A stretch of 64,000 nt of DNA from Lewinellaceae bacterium (GCA_016712415.1 JADJRC010000001.1:548280-612279), one strand, 5' to 3'; positions 20,611 to 31,030 are shown, counted from the stretch's first letter. Made by a program: numbers and translations. Notes: a model not told the origin generated them from the sequence alone.

Positions 20611-23339
20611 TTACCTCAAAATCAAAACTCGTTTATTAATTTGTACACCGTCCGCCATTTCGATTTGCAGTATATACACGCCTTCATTTAGTGTAGATAT
20701 GTCTATTCTGCTATCGGAATTTCGAAAGTGCTTTAATACTTGACCATTAATCGAAACTATTTGCAAGCCCTCTATTGGAGTACTACTTCCTGTTAAATCA
20801 ATATAGATTTCTGTCGAAGCAGGATTGGGGTATATTTTTATCCCTTTCATGTCTGCCTCAACCAAGCCACTGAGTGTGTATTGCGCAGTGGATTCGCATC
20901 CATCGAAATCTACGACTGTTACGGTCTTTACATTTCCAGTTGTGTCAATTGAAATTTCATAGGGTTTTACGCCTCCCGTTACAAGGACTTCTTCGTTTAC
21001 CATGTCTACATTCAGCGTGTCCAGCAAGCAGCAAACATCAGGGTTTCCATTGCCCGCAGGCGCACCATTGGGGAAATAGAGGTCTATGATGGATTGGAGG
21101 ATAGCAGTCCGGTTCTGGGCTTCGGCTGCGTCGTAAGTCAATGATTTCAGGTAATGCCATCCTACTCCGTATTCAGGGGCTTCTGTTGGACCATCAGTGT
21201 ATAGATTTGGATAAACAGACAGGGCGTAATTGACGAACGCCGTGTTATCTTCCGGAATAAGGTCGAGATAGTCTTGCAACCTATTGTAAATTGTGAGAGA
21301 AGGAAGGACGCCTATCTGTGCCAACGTGTCTTGTAGCGCAATTGAATCTTGCGGAAGAATTCCAAAAACATGGAATAAGGGGCGCAAATCTGCTTGTGCG
21401 GCAACAGACATTCTGATTATCCTACTGTCAATGTTCTGGTCATTGATGCCATGGTCAATGCCATTCTCAAAGTCAATGGATTCCTGTTTCCAGAAATTCC
21501 TGAGCGGGCACCATCCAAGCATATTGACTATCTCAAAATAATGCCCGTACCCCCTGTGCTGGTAGCGTACTTCGTCATTTACAGTATTTGAAATATTTCT
21601 TTCCGAACCAAATGTATTAGAAACCATCCTATGGGTAGCGGTTTTGTCTATGTCAAATGTGTTTGGGACAAAGCTGTAATTCACCGCTTCATTCAAGTCC
21701 ACATTCAGGCCATAATTCATGGCCATGATATAAGGGAAATTAACCAAAGCCTCCTCCTCGCCCGCAAATTTGGAAATCGCCAATGCATGTCCGGTTTCAT
21801 GAAAATTCACTTCATCATCAGGTCCCGGGCCGTTAATAAAATAAGCCGGGCCGGGTACATCGGTATAGTTCAGCGGTGTGTTCGACATGGGATAACCGAT
21901 CGAATACACGCCGGTTCTGATGTCCACATCAGCAATCATGTACATATTGTGTTTGTCGGGAATGATCTGTCTGGCTACAATGGAATTGACACCCCGTAAA
22001 GCTGTCTCCCAGTCCAGTAAGGGTTTGTTTGAGATCATATTGACCGGGCACAATGGAATGTTTGGGAATGGTAAACATCACATTGTCTGTTTCAAAAACA
22101 GCCCAGGGTCCCGGTTTGCTTAGTTCTGCATTGAAATCGGGTGTTTCATAAAATGACTTCAGCGAAAAGAAGGGGGCTTCCACGCCGTTGCTCACGCTGA
22201 CTTCGACAATACCATCATTGGCCCCGTAGGGAACAAGAACCGAAATCGCTCCTCCAAGCGGATTGAAAAACCTCAATTGTAGTTGAATCAATGGGAAACC
22301 TCTTCGATATCCTGTCCAATCGATGAAATTGGCTCTGTCGGTCAGATCCCAATCGTGTGAGCCCACCTAACCCAATAGTCTTGGCCCACCAGGCTATCGG
22401 GCACCGTAACGCTGGCTACACTTCCGGAGATAAATACAAGCCGGTTGGCCGAAGGGCGTGCTCCATTCTTTCAAAATTAATATCGTAGTATGGGTTCATC
22501 CCATCCGGGTCTTCAAAATTTGCACGGATCAGTACCGAATTGCTAACGGATGAATCTGCTGGTGGGTCAACATATCCGGGGAAAGCGCTGCACGAATTGA
22601 AGTTCCAACCATTAATGTGCTGCGGATAATCAGCATAAACATTCCGGGGTGAATATATAGTCGAATATTCCTTGCTGAAGGCAAGCATTGCCCGTTCTAC
22701 TTCTAGTCCGGGAGCAGCAGCAGGGTTTTTGGAAAAGCCGTATTCAGTGTTGGGAGTTGTGAAAAGTACCCCAATTTGATTGTCATAATTTTCAACCACA
22801 CTTTTAGCAAGCACTATCATAGACTCATTTTCGGCGAGACAATACGAGAATTTGACGAAGGTATTTCTGTTCTGTGTCAGTTCATTGGCGGACAGCGTGA
22901 TTGTTCCATTGATGTGTACATTAAGGTCATTCAGCGCATTAAGTGTCATGTTGCACGCATTCGGGCAACTTGCAATTACAGCGGCGTAACTTTTAATGTC
23001 GTCGGCGCCGCTGGAAACAAGGATTTCGTTCACATAGAGCTTATACCCGTTAGGAGCAAAAATCCCGTCTCCGTAAGTATCATAGATCTCAAAGAAAAAG
23101 CAACCGTCAGCAGGAACACAGAGGCTGTCTTTATAGGTGCTGCTGTTTTGGTAAATACCTCCCTGGCCACCTTGCATGACCACCGTGCCGATGATATCGG
23201 TCAAGGTCCAATAAGTTTCGTTTCCATAAACATCGGTAGTGATTTCTACTCTGACTTCTATTTCATTCACGCCACATTGAGCAAAGGCGTAGTCCGTACA
23301 AAGCGTCAGAAGCAAACTGATTAATAATAGTTTTTGCAT
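20611..23339 (-). CDS. Secreted M60-like (enhancin-type) metallopeptidase, T9SS type A cargo (three frameshifts)
   Basis: Repaired length ~909 residues. It starts with a signal peptide (MQKLLLISLLLTLCTDYAFA). The middle shows M60 family features: PTGLYLSPGSVASVTVP, VGSHDWDL, FNPLGGAISVLVP, WAVFETDNVMFTIP, then zinc-binding HETGH (codons at 21801-21787) and a downstream GEEEALVNF whose Glu is the likely third ligand. The C-terminus (KIYPNPASTEIYIDL ... VYILQIEMADG) is a type A sorting domain. M60 enzymes cut mucin-type glycoproteins, so this is likely a surface or secreted glycoprotease. Frame breaks are at 22424-22425 (CC for CCC), 22366-22367 (CC for CCC) and ~22044-22048 (one extra base). 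The net length is then a whole number of codons, so it is probably intact in the real genome. Confidence 0.8.
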
Positions 23340-23366
23340 TTTATTTTTTCATTTATTATTGCATTG

Positions 23367-23424
23367 AACGTTGGTGCATACGGCGGTCGTGCGTTTAGCC
23401 CGACTGATCGATATGCATATTGTT
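23367..23424. repeat. Intergenic inverted-repeat element C
   Basis: Begins AACGTTGGTGCATAC and ends ATATGCATATTGTT; the arms pair through TGCATA and the AAC/GTT ends. The 58-bp element has a GTGCGTTTAGCCCGAC centre. It lies between the M60 and SBBP genes. Confidence 0.55.
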
Positions 23425-23530
23425 AGTGGCTGTATTTTTACTCCAAATCTATGTTTTAAATGTTAGAGTCTATCTGGAAGTTATTTTGGACTCATTCCCT
23501 TGGCACAAAGAGCAGAATTAATATTTAATC

Positions 23531-25245
23531 TTACATTTTTATCAATTTAATAGATTGGCTTTCTATTGCTAAAAAATATATCCCGCTTTCAAAACCAGAT
23601 AAATCAATGACTGTTTTTGGGTTGTTTATTTTACCTTTTAATATCACCCTTCCTTTGATATCAATTATCTCAAAATTGCTTTTACTTGTTGTTTCTATAG
23701 TAAAAACACTGTTACTTGGATTGGGATAAACAGCAATTGGAATATTGTTTTGTAACTCATTAATACTTACTGGCGTTAGACTCATCTTCTGCACAAATAT
23801 GTCGGATGCGCCATTACTACTAGGCATACCACCACCAATGTACGTCTGTAAATTGAAGATTCCAGCACTAGGATCAAAATCGACAGCACCCTCAAAATAT
23901 CCTACCGTATAAACATCTCCATAAGCATCAACGGATATTGCGTTTCCTTCTTCAAAATAAATACCAGCGATAGACCCCGCCCAAATAAAATTACCAAAAT
24001 GATCTAATTTGCAAACAAAAATATTGCCCGGTGAATATAAATTGTAAACTCCCGGCCCTGGGTTAAAATCCACTGTACCCCTATATATTCCAGTGATATA
24101 GACATTTCCGCTAGCATCACTTGTTATACTGTTGCCTTTGTCATCTAATATTCCACCGATAGATTTTGCCCAGACAAAATTGCCCGAAGCATTTATCTTG
24201 GAAATAAAAATATCTGTTTCTCCAATAGATGTAAGGTTATAAGTACCTGGCCCCGGGTCAAAGTCTGCCGTGCCGTCAAATAAGCCTGTGGAATAGACAT
24301 TTCCGGAAGCATCAATAGCTAAGGCGAATGGCCAATCGAATTCTACCCCCATAGATTTTGCCCAAACAAAATTGCCGAAAGCGTCTAACTTGGAAATAAA
24401 AATATCCTTTATGCCATTAGAGGTCAAATTAAAAGTACTTGGTCCTGGGTCAAAGTCCGCTGAGGCGCCGAAATAACCAGTGGAATAGACATTTCCGGAA
24501 GCATCAAGAGCAATTGAGTAGGCTTCATCATGCGTTGTCCCTCCCATAGATTTGGCCCAGACAAAATTGCCCAACGCATCTAATTTTAAAATAAAAATAT
24601 CATTGTTTATGCCACCAGCTGAAGTAAGATTAAAGATGCCATTTCCAGGATTAAAATCAACTGTGCCAGAATAATAACCCGCGGTATAGACATTTCCAGA
24701 AGCATCAAGAACCATGGAGGAAACAATTTCACTCTATTCCCCTAGAGTTTTTGCCCAGACAAAATTGCCCGAAGCATCTAACTTGGAAATAAAAATGTTC
24801 CGGGCATATTCATTACCAGGCGAAGTTAAATTAAAGATGCCAGGACCTGGGTCAAAGTCCGCTGTGCCAGTAAAATAACCTGCGGTATAGATATTGCCAG
24901 AGACATCAATAGATATAGAGCCACCCTCATCATCAGTATCTCCACCCATTGATTTTGCCCAGACAAAATTGCCTGAAGCATCTAACTTAGAAATAAAATA
25001 TCCTTGCCCCCAGCAGATGTTAGATTGAAGTCTCCTGGTCCCGGGTCAAAGTCATTACCATAGATGCCACCCATAAAATAACCAGTGGAATAGATATTTC
25101 CAGAAGCGTCAATAGTTATGGAGTTGCCCTCATCATCAGTATCTCCACCCATTGATTTTGCCCATACAAAGTTAAGGCCTTGGGAATTAAGAATGTTATT
25201 TAAACCCAAAAAAGCTAGCAATGTGATAATAATACATTTTTTCAT
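23531..25245 (-). CDS. SBBP beta-propeller repeat protein, T9SS type A cargo (one frameshift, one amber codon)
   Basis: Signal peptide MKKCIIITLLAFLG, then about eight ~55-residue repeats of the form FVWAKSMGG...D.ASGNVYSTGYF.GTADFDPGPGTFNLTS...DIFISKLDA (SBBP/beta-propeller type), then a type A sorting domain (AVYPNPSNSVFTIETT ... GIYFLAIES). The function is unknown; these are usually surface or secreted proteins. Two defects occur. An A4 run at 24995-24998 is A5 at the same place in other repeats, giving a frameshift. An in-frame TAG at 24736-24734 lies in WAKTLGE*SEIV. The first looks like homopolymer error; the second is a substitution and could be a true nonsense mutation. Repaired length ~571 residues. 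Confidence 0.75.
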
Positions 25246-25390
25246 TGTTAATTTATTTTAATGACCAATTTTGTTCAAAGTGGAGGCTTCAATTAATAAG
25301 GTTCATGTATCCGTTTTTGAGTAAGTGTTTGTCATATGATAAAAAATTGATTCGTTTTACTATTGAAATCAAGAAGTTGAAATTTTTCTA

Positions 25391-25400
25391 GCCACTAACG
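25391..25400. repeat. Partial intergenic element D (half-site)
   Basis: GCCACTAACG matches the outer arm of element A (GCCACCAACG) and the reverse complement of the CGTTAGTGGC-like right edge of element C. No second arm is seen before the IS starts at 25439; the IS may have displaced it. Confidence 0.35.
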
Positions 25401-25438
25401 CAGACTGTGAAAATAGCGCCTTCCCAACGCCCTGCTGA

Positions 25439-26873
25439 TAGTGTTCCAAAAAAGTGTCTGAAAAAAAGAAAAAAGGTCTTCATTTTAGTGGAGATTCGCA
25501 AAACCACACTAAAAAGAAGACCCGATGCAATTAAGAAGACACAAATTACGGCACTTTTGACGGAAGTTGCAAGCCAGGAAGACGGATTCAACGAAGCTAT
25601 ACGGATGTCCTTTGAGGCTTTGATGAAAGCCGAACGTCAGGAGTATTTGCTCCAAACTGCGGAAGACAAGGCAATGGATTTCGGCAAGTACGGGCCTATG
25701 GTCGGGGTAAAATGCTGGAATTGCGGGTGCCTCTCGCACGCGCGAGGCAACTTTACCCGATATTGATGAGTGTATTGCGGGATCAGGAGGAGGAATGTCG
25801 CAAGATTGCCTTTGAGTTGTACGGAGCCGGCTTGACGACGGCACAGGTGGGGGGATTGTTTGAGAAGTTGTACGGTCGTCATTATTCCAAATCGAGCGTA
25901 AGCCGGATGTTTGATTACGCTCGTGAAGAAGTGTTGGGCTGGCTGATGCGCCCACTGGAGGAGTACTACCCGATCGTGTACATTGATGCATTATTCTGGA
26001 GCACAAGACGCGATGGGTCGGTGAGCAAGGAGGCCTACTACACGATATTGGGGTAAAAAGTGATCGAAGACGCGAGGTATTGGCAATAATAAACTTTCCG
26101 ACCGAAAGCGCCGGTGGATGGGCAGAAGCGCTTGGCAGCCTCCGAAAACGGGGTGTAAAACGCCTGGGGTTGGTTGTTGCAGACGGTTTGAGCGGCTTGG
26201 AGACCGCCACAGCGCGGGTATTCCCAGGGGCGCCGTTCCAAAAATGCGTGGTTCATTTAGAGCGTAACGTGCTGAGCCGGATAAAGCCTGCTGACAAAAA
26301 AGCCGTCGGCGAAGATTTGCGTGAAGTATTTGTTACAGACAAAAAGGATGACTCCCCTGACAAGGGCTGGAAGCGCTGGGAAGATTTTGTAGATACCTGG
26401 AAAAACGCTACCCCATCGCTCAAAAACTACCTGGACAAATCCAATTATTTTGCTCACTTCACTTACCTCAACTACCACCACAAAACCCGGAGCATGATCT
26501 ACTCCACCAACTGGATAGAACGGCTCAACCGCGATTACAAACGGACACTGAGGATGCGGGGAGTTATGCCCGACAGCGATTCGCTCATCTTCCTGTTAGG
26601 AAAAGTTTCTATGACCCGGACTGCTTACGATCGAAGGGTTCCAAAACTGGACTACGAACAAAAACGATTTATTTGGATCGAAAATGACACCTGATAATCC
26701 GCTTTTCCCACAATTTCAACAACCCTTTCGCCGATCAAAAATTTTTATGGATTTTTGACCGCCGAGGTATTGAAATGTGGAAAAAAGCATCACAAAAACT
26801 CAAACGCTTTTGATCCAAATTATTCTTTGACTACGTGGTGAAGACCTTGACCAGACACACTTTTGAAACATTA
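25439..26873 (+). mobile_element. IS256-family (Mutator-type) insertion sequence
   Basis: ~1.44 kb bounded by imperfect terminal repeats: TAGTGTTCCAAAAAAGTGTCTG at 25439-25460 and CAGACACACTTTTGAAACATTA at 26852-26873. It contains one transposase gene of the Mutator type. No clear target duplication is seen. A solo end lies at 18356. Confidence 0.8.
25525..26694 (+). CDS. IS256-family transposase (frame broken at G runs)
   Basis: Repaired length ~390 residues, normal for the family. The order is an N-terminal TALLTEV..QEDGFNE..SFEALMKAER block, then KMLELRVP..R and YPIVYIDALF (first catalytic Asp). VVADGLSGLE (second Asp) follows, then CVVHLERNVL and TNWIERLNRDYKR (catalytic Glu). The breaks are at G4 runs 25704-25707 and 26050-26053. 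Each needs G5 to give GGKMLELR and ILGVKSDRRREVLAI, which matches the family exactly. A third missing T next to the ATG at 25525 would give MQFKKTQITALL. All three are homopolymer deletions, so the transposase may be functional in the real genome. Confidence 0.8.
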
Positions 26874-27179
26874 CGCTCAAGCAGCGCGCACCATCCCCTG
26901 AACCACCTCCCGGCGCCACAGCACGCCAAAATTTTCCGCCACTTTGAAAACGATCCTATACCATAAAAGCATCTTTTTGCCTTCCTTGGGTGTATTCCTT
27001 TTTCCTATTATCTCAAGAATCGGACTCTATCATTGTGAGGTAAGAGGTGGATAATATAGCGACACGAACCGAAAAATGACATGAGTACAATTTGACGAGC
27101 CTTGCAGCCGTTGAGTTCGCGAAAAATCTGCTGCGGCTTTTGGTAAAAATGGTACTTCTCTATGCGAAGTGTTTTGCGC

Positions 27180-30177
27180 AGTGAAGACAGAACTTGTTTA
27201 TCAAATGGGGCGGTATCCGGACGCTTGAGTCATCATTTTGGGAACAATGAGTATTAAGGAAAGATATCGGGGAGAAGAAAACGGGGATTTTGCCACTTAT
27301 TGAACAGCCTTGGCGCTGTTTATCATGAAATGGGCGAGTACTCTAAGGCAGTCTCTTTATATAGAAGCTGATAAAACCCGAGCAGAGTATTAGGCAAAGA
27401 AAACTCGTACTATGCCAATACTGTAAATAACCTCGGCTATTTGTACTTGTATGCAAGCGGAATATGTTAAGGCCGAGCCGCTAACATAGAAGCTATGGAC
27501 ATTTGAGCAAGGTACAAGGAACAAAGCATTTTGATTTACGCTAAGAGTATTGCATGACTTGGGCTATTTATATTTTGAACCAGGAAATTATTCCCTAAGG
27601 CCGAGCCTTTACTTTTAAAGTGCGGTAAATGCTATGTCAAGTGTAGTAGACACTGCAGACCCAAATTATGCTGTATGTCTGATTGATCTTGCTGAGATTT
27701 TGTACACATGGAAATGGGGAATTACACAGCATCTGAGAGATTTTTCTGGAAGGAAAAGGTATTATAAGCAAGGTGTTAGGCAAAAGTCACAACTACCCTA
27801 TGGCCGCGTTCAAACTCGCCAATTTGTATTTGGATATGGGACGGTATGCCAAATCTGAACCACTTTTATTTGGAAATACCATGGGCATCTGGGCAGAATT
27901 GGTAGGCAAAGATCATTTTACACTATGCTAACGCTTCAAATAATCTTTGGCTCAATTATATATTACAATTAAATTTCATCAGTGCAGTCTCTTTATCTAG
28001 AAGCAAAGACATTTGGGCAAAAAAAAACTTGGCGAGGGCAGTCACGCTATGCCCTGTCCTTGAACAATTTAGCCGTGCTGTACAAACAAATAGGAGACTA
28101 CTTCAAAGCCAGACCGCTTTTCTGGAAGCAAAAGATATTTGGGCAAAATTAGGTAAAGAAAACTTACGAAGAAATTATGCCGATGTTCTGAACAACCTTG
28201 CTGTTGTATTTAAGAAGCGTTGACCTTCCATCTAAGGCCGAGCCTTTTATTGGAAGCAAAAGATATTCGTACAAATATATTGGGCAAAGGACATCCTCAA
28301 TATGCTACCTCTTTGACCAACCTTGCCATGTTATATACACCAAATGAGCAACTACAAAAAGCAGAACCATTGTTGCAGGATCCAATACGGGTCGGAAAAT
28401 ACCATAGGTAAAGAACACCCTGACTACGCGATTTCCTTAAATAATCTAGCCTTGCTTTATCAAGAAACCAACAGAATGCCCAATCCTCCAATTTATTTAC
28501 TCAGATTGAATAAACTCTACCGCTATCGTATCGAGGAATTCCATAACGTACTCTTCACAAGAAAATCAAATGCTTGCCTACTTTTACGAAATTTTGAGAA
28601 CGATTTCGATTATTTTCTCTCCTTTTCAAAATCACCCCAACTCTGAACTCATTGGCGCAAGTTTTGATAATGCGCTTTTTTTCAGTGATTACCTGCTTGG
28701 GAATGCCGTAACCTCGACCGTTCTGTCGCCAAGTCTGACAGCCTCACTCGCGACACATTTGAACGTTGGCGAGGTTGCACGCGCCGTCTTGCCAATGAAT
28801 ACGCCAAACCCATTGCTGAACGTCGATACGTCGCCGAATTAGAAGCAGAAGCCACGGGCTACGAAAAAGCACTTACTCGAAAATTTTCCGTCTTCGGGGA
28901 AACTCGTCAGGTGCCGCACTGGCAAGATGTACGCGACCACCTGGACAAGGGCGAGGCTGCAGTAGAGTTTATCCGTTATCGCTACTACGACCCCGACGAA
29001 ACCGACAGCACTATATATGCCGCACTCGTACTTCTGGCTGACGACACCTGTCCCCACTTAATACCGCTCTGCGAGCAACGGCAACTCAATAACCTACTCC
29101 ATGAAAAGTATCCAGATAAAAGGTATCAGTACACTATCAGCGGCAACTCGTTGTATAGCCTGCTCTGGAAACCAATCAAACCACCTATTGAAAGGATATA
29201 AGTAAAGTATATTATACACCAGAAGTTGCGCTCTTCACAACGTCAACCTTGAGTGCCATTGCGCTGAATGCACGAGGAGATAGTACGTTGATAGACAAGT
29301 ATAAACTTGTAAGGCTCAGCTCTACGCGATAATTGGTAGCGCCCGGTACGGCGAAAATTGTAGGCAATGAAGCGCTTCTTTTACAACGGTATCCGCTATG
29401 AATCGGACACACAGGTAGTCAATACGAGAACCACGCAATGGTGTCAAGTAATGCGTGGCAGCGACGACGAGAAACTGCCGGAATATAACGACGGCGTACG
29501 ACCGATTTCGCCGCTCTCCCCGCTGACAAGCACTCTGGAGGAAGTAAAATTTATCCGCCAACAATTAATACAAAAAAATTTAACGTTGCAAGCGTTCACG
29601 GGTTTCGGTGCATCGGAAAGACTGTTTAAGCAACGTGCGGGCTCATTATCTGCTTCGGCTCTTCACCTAGGGTGATACACCTGGCTACACACGGTTATTT
29701 TTCTCAGCCCCAAAAAGTATGGCTAAAGAAAGCAAAGGAAGTTTGGCGACGAAGCCAGCCTACAGAATCGAGTGAACACCCGTACTTGCGCTCTCAGGCC
29801 TCGTGTTAGCGGGCAGTAACCATGCGTAGCAGACAGGCAAACCGTTCAAAAAGGCATGAAGGACAGTATTCTCACGGCCTATGAAATCAGTGCTATGTCG
29901 CTACCCAACACAAGTTAGACATTCCTGTCGGCTTACGAAACGGGCGGGCGACGTAGCCGGTAACGAAGGCGGGCTGCAGCGGGCGTTCAAAATCGCCGGG
30001 GCGCGGCCTCATCATCAGGCCTGTAGAGAAAGTACCGGATGCGGCTAAAGTTTGATGAAGCTGTTCTACAGCAAGTGGTTGGACAAAAAAATGGACATTC
30101 CAGCGGCTTTTAGGGCTGCGCAGTTGGAGATGAAAAAAAAGGACAATGACCCGGAGAAATGGGCGGGGTTGTGCTAA
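27180..30177 (+). pseudogene. Decayed TPR-CHAT protein gene
   Basis: Recognisable pieces lie in order across all three frames with many stops. TPR units come first (SLGAVYHEMGEYSKAVSLY ~27305; NNLGYLYLYA ~27430; LNNLAVVFKK ~28190; SLNNLALLYQETN ~28435). The CHAT linker follows (ERWRGCTRRLANEYAKPIAER ~28760; WQDVRDHLDKGEAAVEFI ~28920). The CHAT protease-like part is last: STLEEVKFIRQQL, HLATHGYF ~29670, LSAYETG ~29927, GLQRAFKIAGA ~29970, and DPEKWAG near the end. Family members have LSACETG, so the catalytic Cys is replaced by Tyr (TAC at 29934-29936). With this many lesions it is a true pseudogene, unlike the single-indel genes elsewhere. The ~300 bases before it (26877-27179) show no feature. 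Confidence 0.75.
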
Positions 30178-30187
30178 TGAAATAAGT

Positions 30188-30367
30188 TGTTTATTCCGGA
30201 GTGTCTGGTTCTTCGTCAATTTTGTTGAAGAGCAATTTATCCCGGAGTGATATTTCCCTTTCAAACCCTGGCAAATGAACAATTTTGTATGGTTTTGTAC
30301 TTTTTGCTGAAAATGAAAAGAGGGTATCACCAAAATTGACGAAGAACCAGATGCTCCGGAATAAACA
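30188..30367. repeat. 180-bp element with 40-bp inverted repeats
   Basis: Arms 30188-30227 and 30328-30367 pair with about three mismatches (core TCTGGTTCTTCGTCAATTTTG), around a 100-base AT-rich centre. It sits between the CHAT pseudogene and the IS3 remnant. It could be a MITE or the fused ends of a lost element. Both arms can be read outward as KIDEEPD-T/A-PE followed by a stop. Confidence 0.6.
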
Positions 30368-30374
30368 TTTGCCC

Positions 30375-30705
30375 TTACCCAACGGAAAATGGGCTTATCT
30401 GGCCACCTGGATGGATCTGTTTAGTCGCCTGATTGTGGGCTGGACGATTAGTCTTTCTTTAAGCGCGGAATTAATTGGTCGTCCCGCAATTTTGAAAAGA
30501 CCTGCAACGTCGAAAACCGCCACCAGGCTTGATCATTAACTCCGATGGCTGAGGCCAATACATGGATACTGACTTTCGTCAATTGTTAATCAAAAATAAG
30601 TGCCGGAAAAGTATAACCCGAGTAGACAACCACTACGACAATGCCTTTGCCAAGTCTCTTTTTAGCCGATTCAAAGCCGCACTTCAATGCATACTTTCCA
30701 CTTGA
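30375..30705 (+). pseudogene. IS3-family transposase (OrfB, rve domain) remnant
   Basis: WAYLATWMDLFSRLIVGW (DDE integrase core strand) is followed, after a frame change near 30510, by GLIINSDG-stop-GQYMDTDF and then VDNHYDNAFAKSLFSRFK, the DNA..ES-F block where the catalytic Glu should be (here Lys). The in-frame TGA at the HSDRG-GQY position and the lost Glu show it is dead. No ends or OrfA are visible. Confidence 0.75.
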
Positions 30706-30769
30706 AACATGGGCTTATCCTCTAAAACCCATCAAAACGACAACCCTCACGACAACCAAAAACAAAAAA

Positions 30770-30800
30770 AGCCCTCGTAAGCGATTGACTTACAAGGGCT
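30770..30800 (-). terminator. Rho-independent terminator of tRNA-Lys
   Basis: Stem AGCCCTTGTAAG / CTTACGAGGGCT on the minus strand (11 of 12 paired, 7-base loop) followed by TTTTTTTGTTTTT, 16 bases after the tRNA 3' end. Confidence 0.85.
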
Positions 30801-30815
30801 AATTTGTTGTTGCTG

Positions 30816-30888
30816 TGATCCCGATGGGACTCGAACCCATGACTCCTTGATTAAAAGTCAAGTGCTCTACCAACTGAGCTACGGGATC
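30816..30888 (-). tRNA. tRNA-Lys (anticodon TTT)
   Basis: The minus strand folds as a complete cloverleaf: acceptor GATCCCG/CGGGATC, D arm GCTC..GAGC, anticodon stem CTTGA/TCAAG with loop CTTTTAA, T arm ATGGG-TTCGAGT-CCCAT, discriminator A. CCA is not encoded. Its 3' end faces the AT-rich accessory region, the usual side for island insertion. Confidence 0.95.
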
Positions 30889-30960
30889 ATGATAACTTCA
30901 ACTCGAATCAATGACGCTCCCGATAAAATCGGGATACTCTACCGACTGAGCTACGGTGCC
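30889..30960 (-). other. Degenerate tRNA-Lys-like copy 1
   Basis: The minus strand reads GGCACCGTAGCTCAGTCGGTAGAGT, then TCCCG-ATTTTAT-CGGGA (intact anticodon stem, TTT anticodon position), then TTCGAGT. The T stem no longer pairs and the acceptor has no partner. It lies head-to-tail directly upstream of the real tRNA. Confidence 0.6.
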
Positions 30961-31030
30961 ATGATAACTTCAACTCGAATCAACAAATCTCACGATAAAA
31001 CCGGGATACTCTACCGACCGAGCCAGGGTA
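30961..31030 (-). other. Degenerate tRNA-Lys-like copy 2
   Basis: A second tandem tRNA-like unit sharing the 3' half TTGATTCGAGTTGAAGTTATC with copy 1. The anticodon stem is further damaged (ATCCCG/CGTGA) and the D arm is changed (GGCTCGGTCGG). It is more eroded than copy 1. Confidence 0.5.

Noticed and set aside
24734..24736. UAG recoding (alternative genetic code or pyrrolysine)
   Set aside because: Only two internal TAG codons were seen, one in a repeat protein and one inside an inserted palindrome, and many genes here use TAG-free normal stops without any pattern.
19344..25400. Classical integron with attC sites
   Set aside because: The elements lack the RYYYAAC/GTTRRRY consensus and no intI gene is in the window, so only an attC-like architecture is claimed.
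18356..26873. Composite IS256 transposon spanning 18.4-26.9 kb
   Set aside because: The outer left end is a lone inverted repeat without an element, and no target duplication links the two ends.
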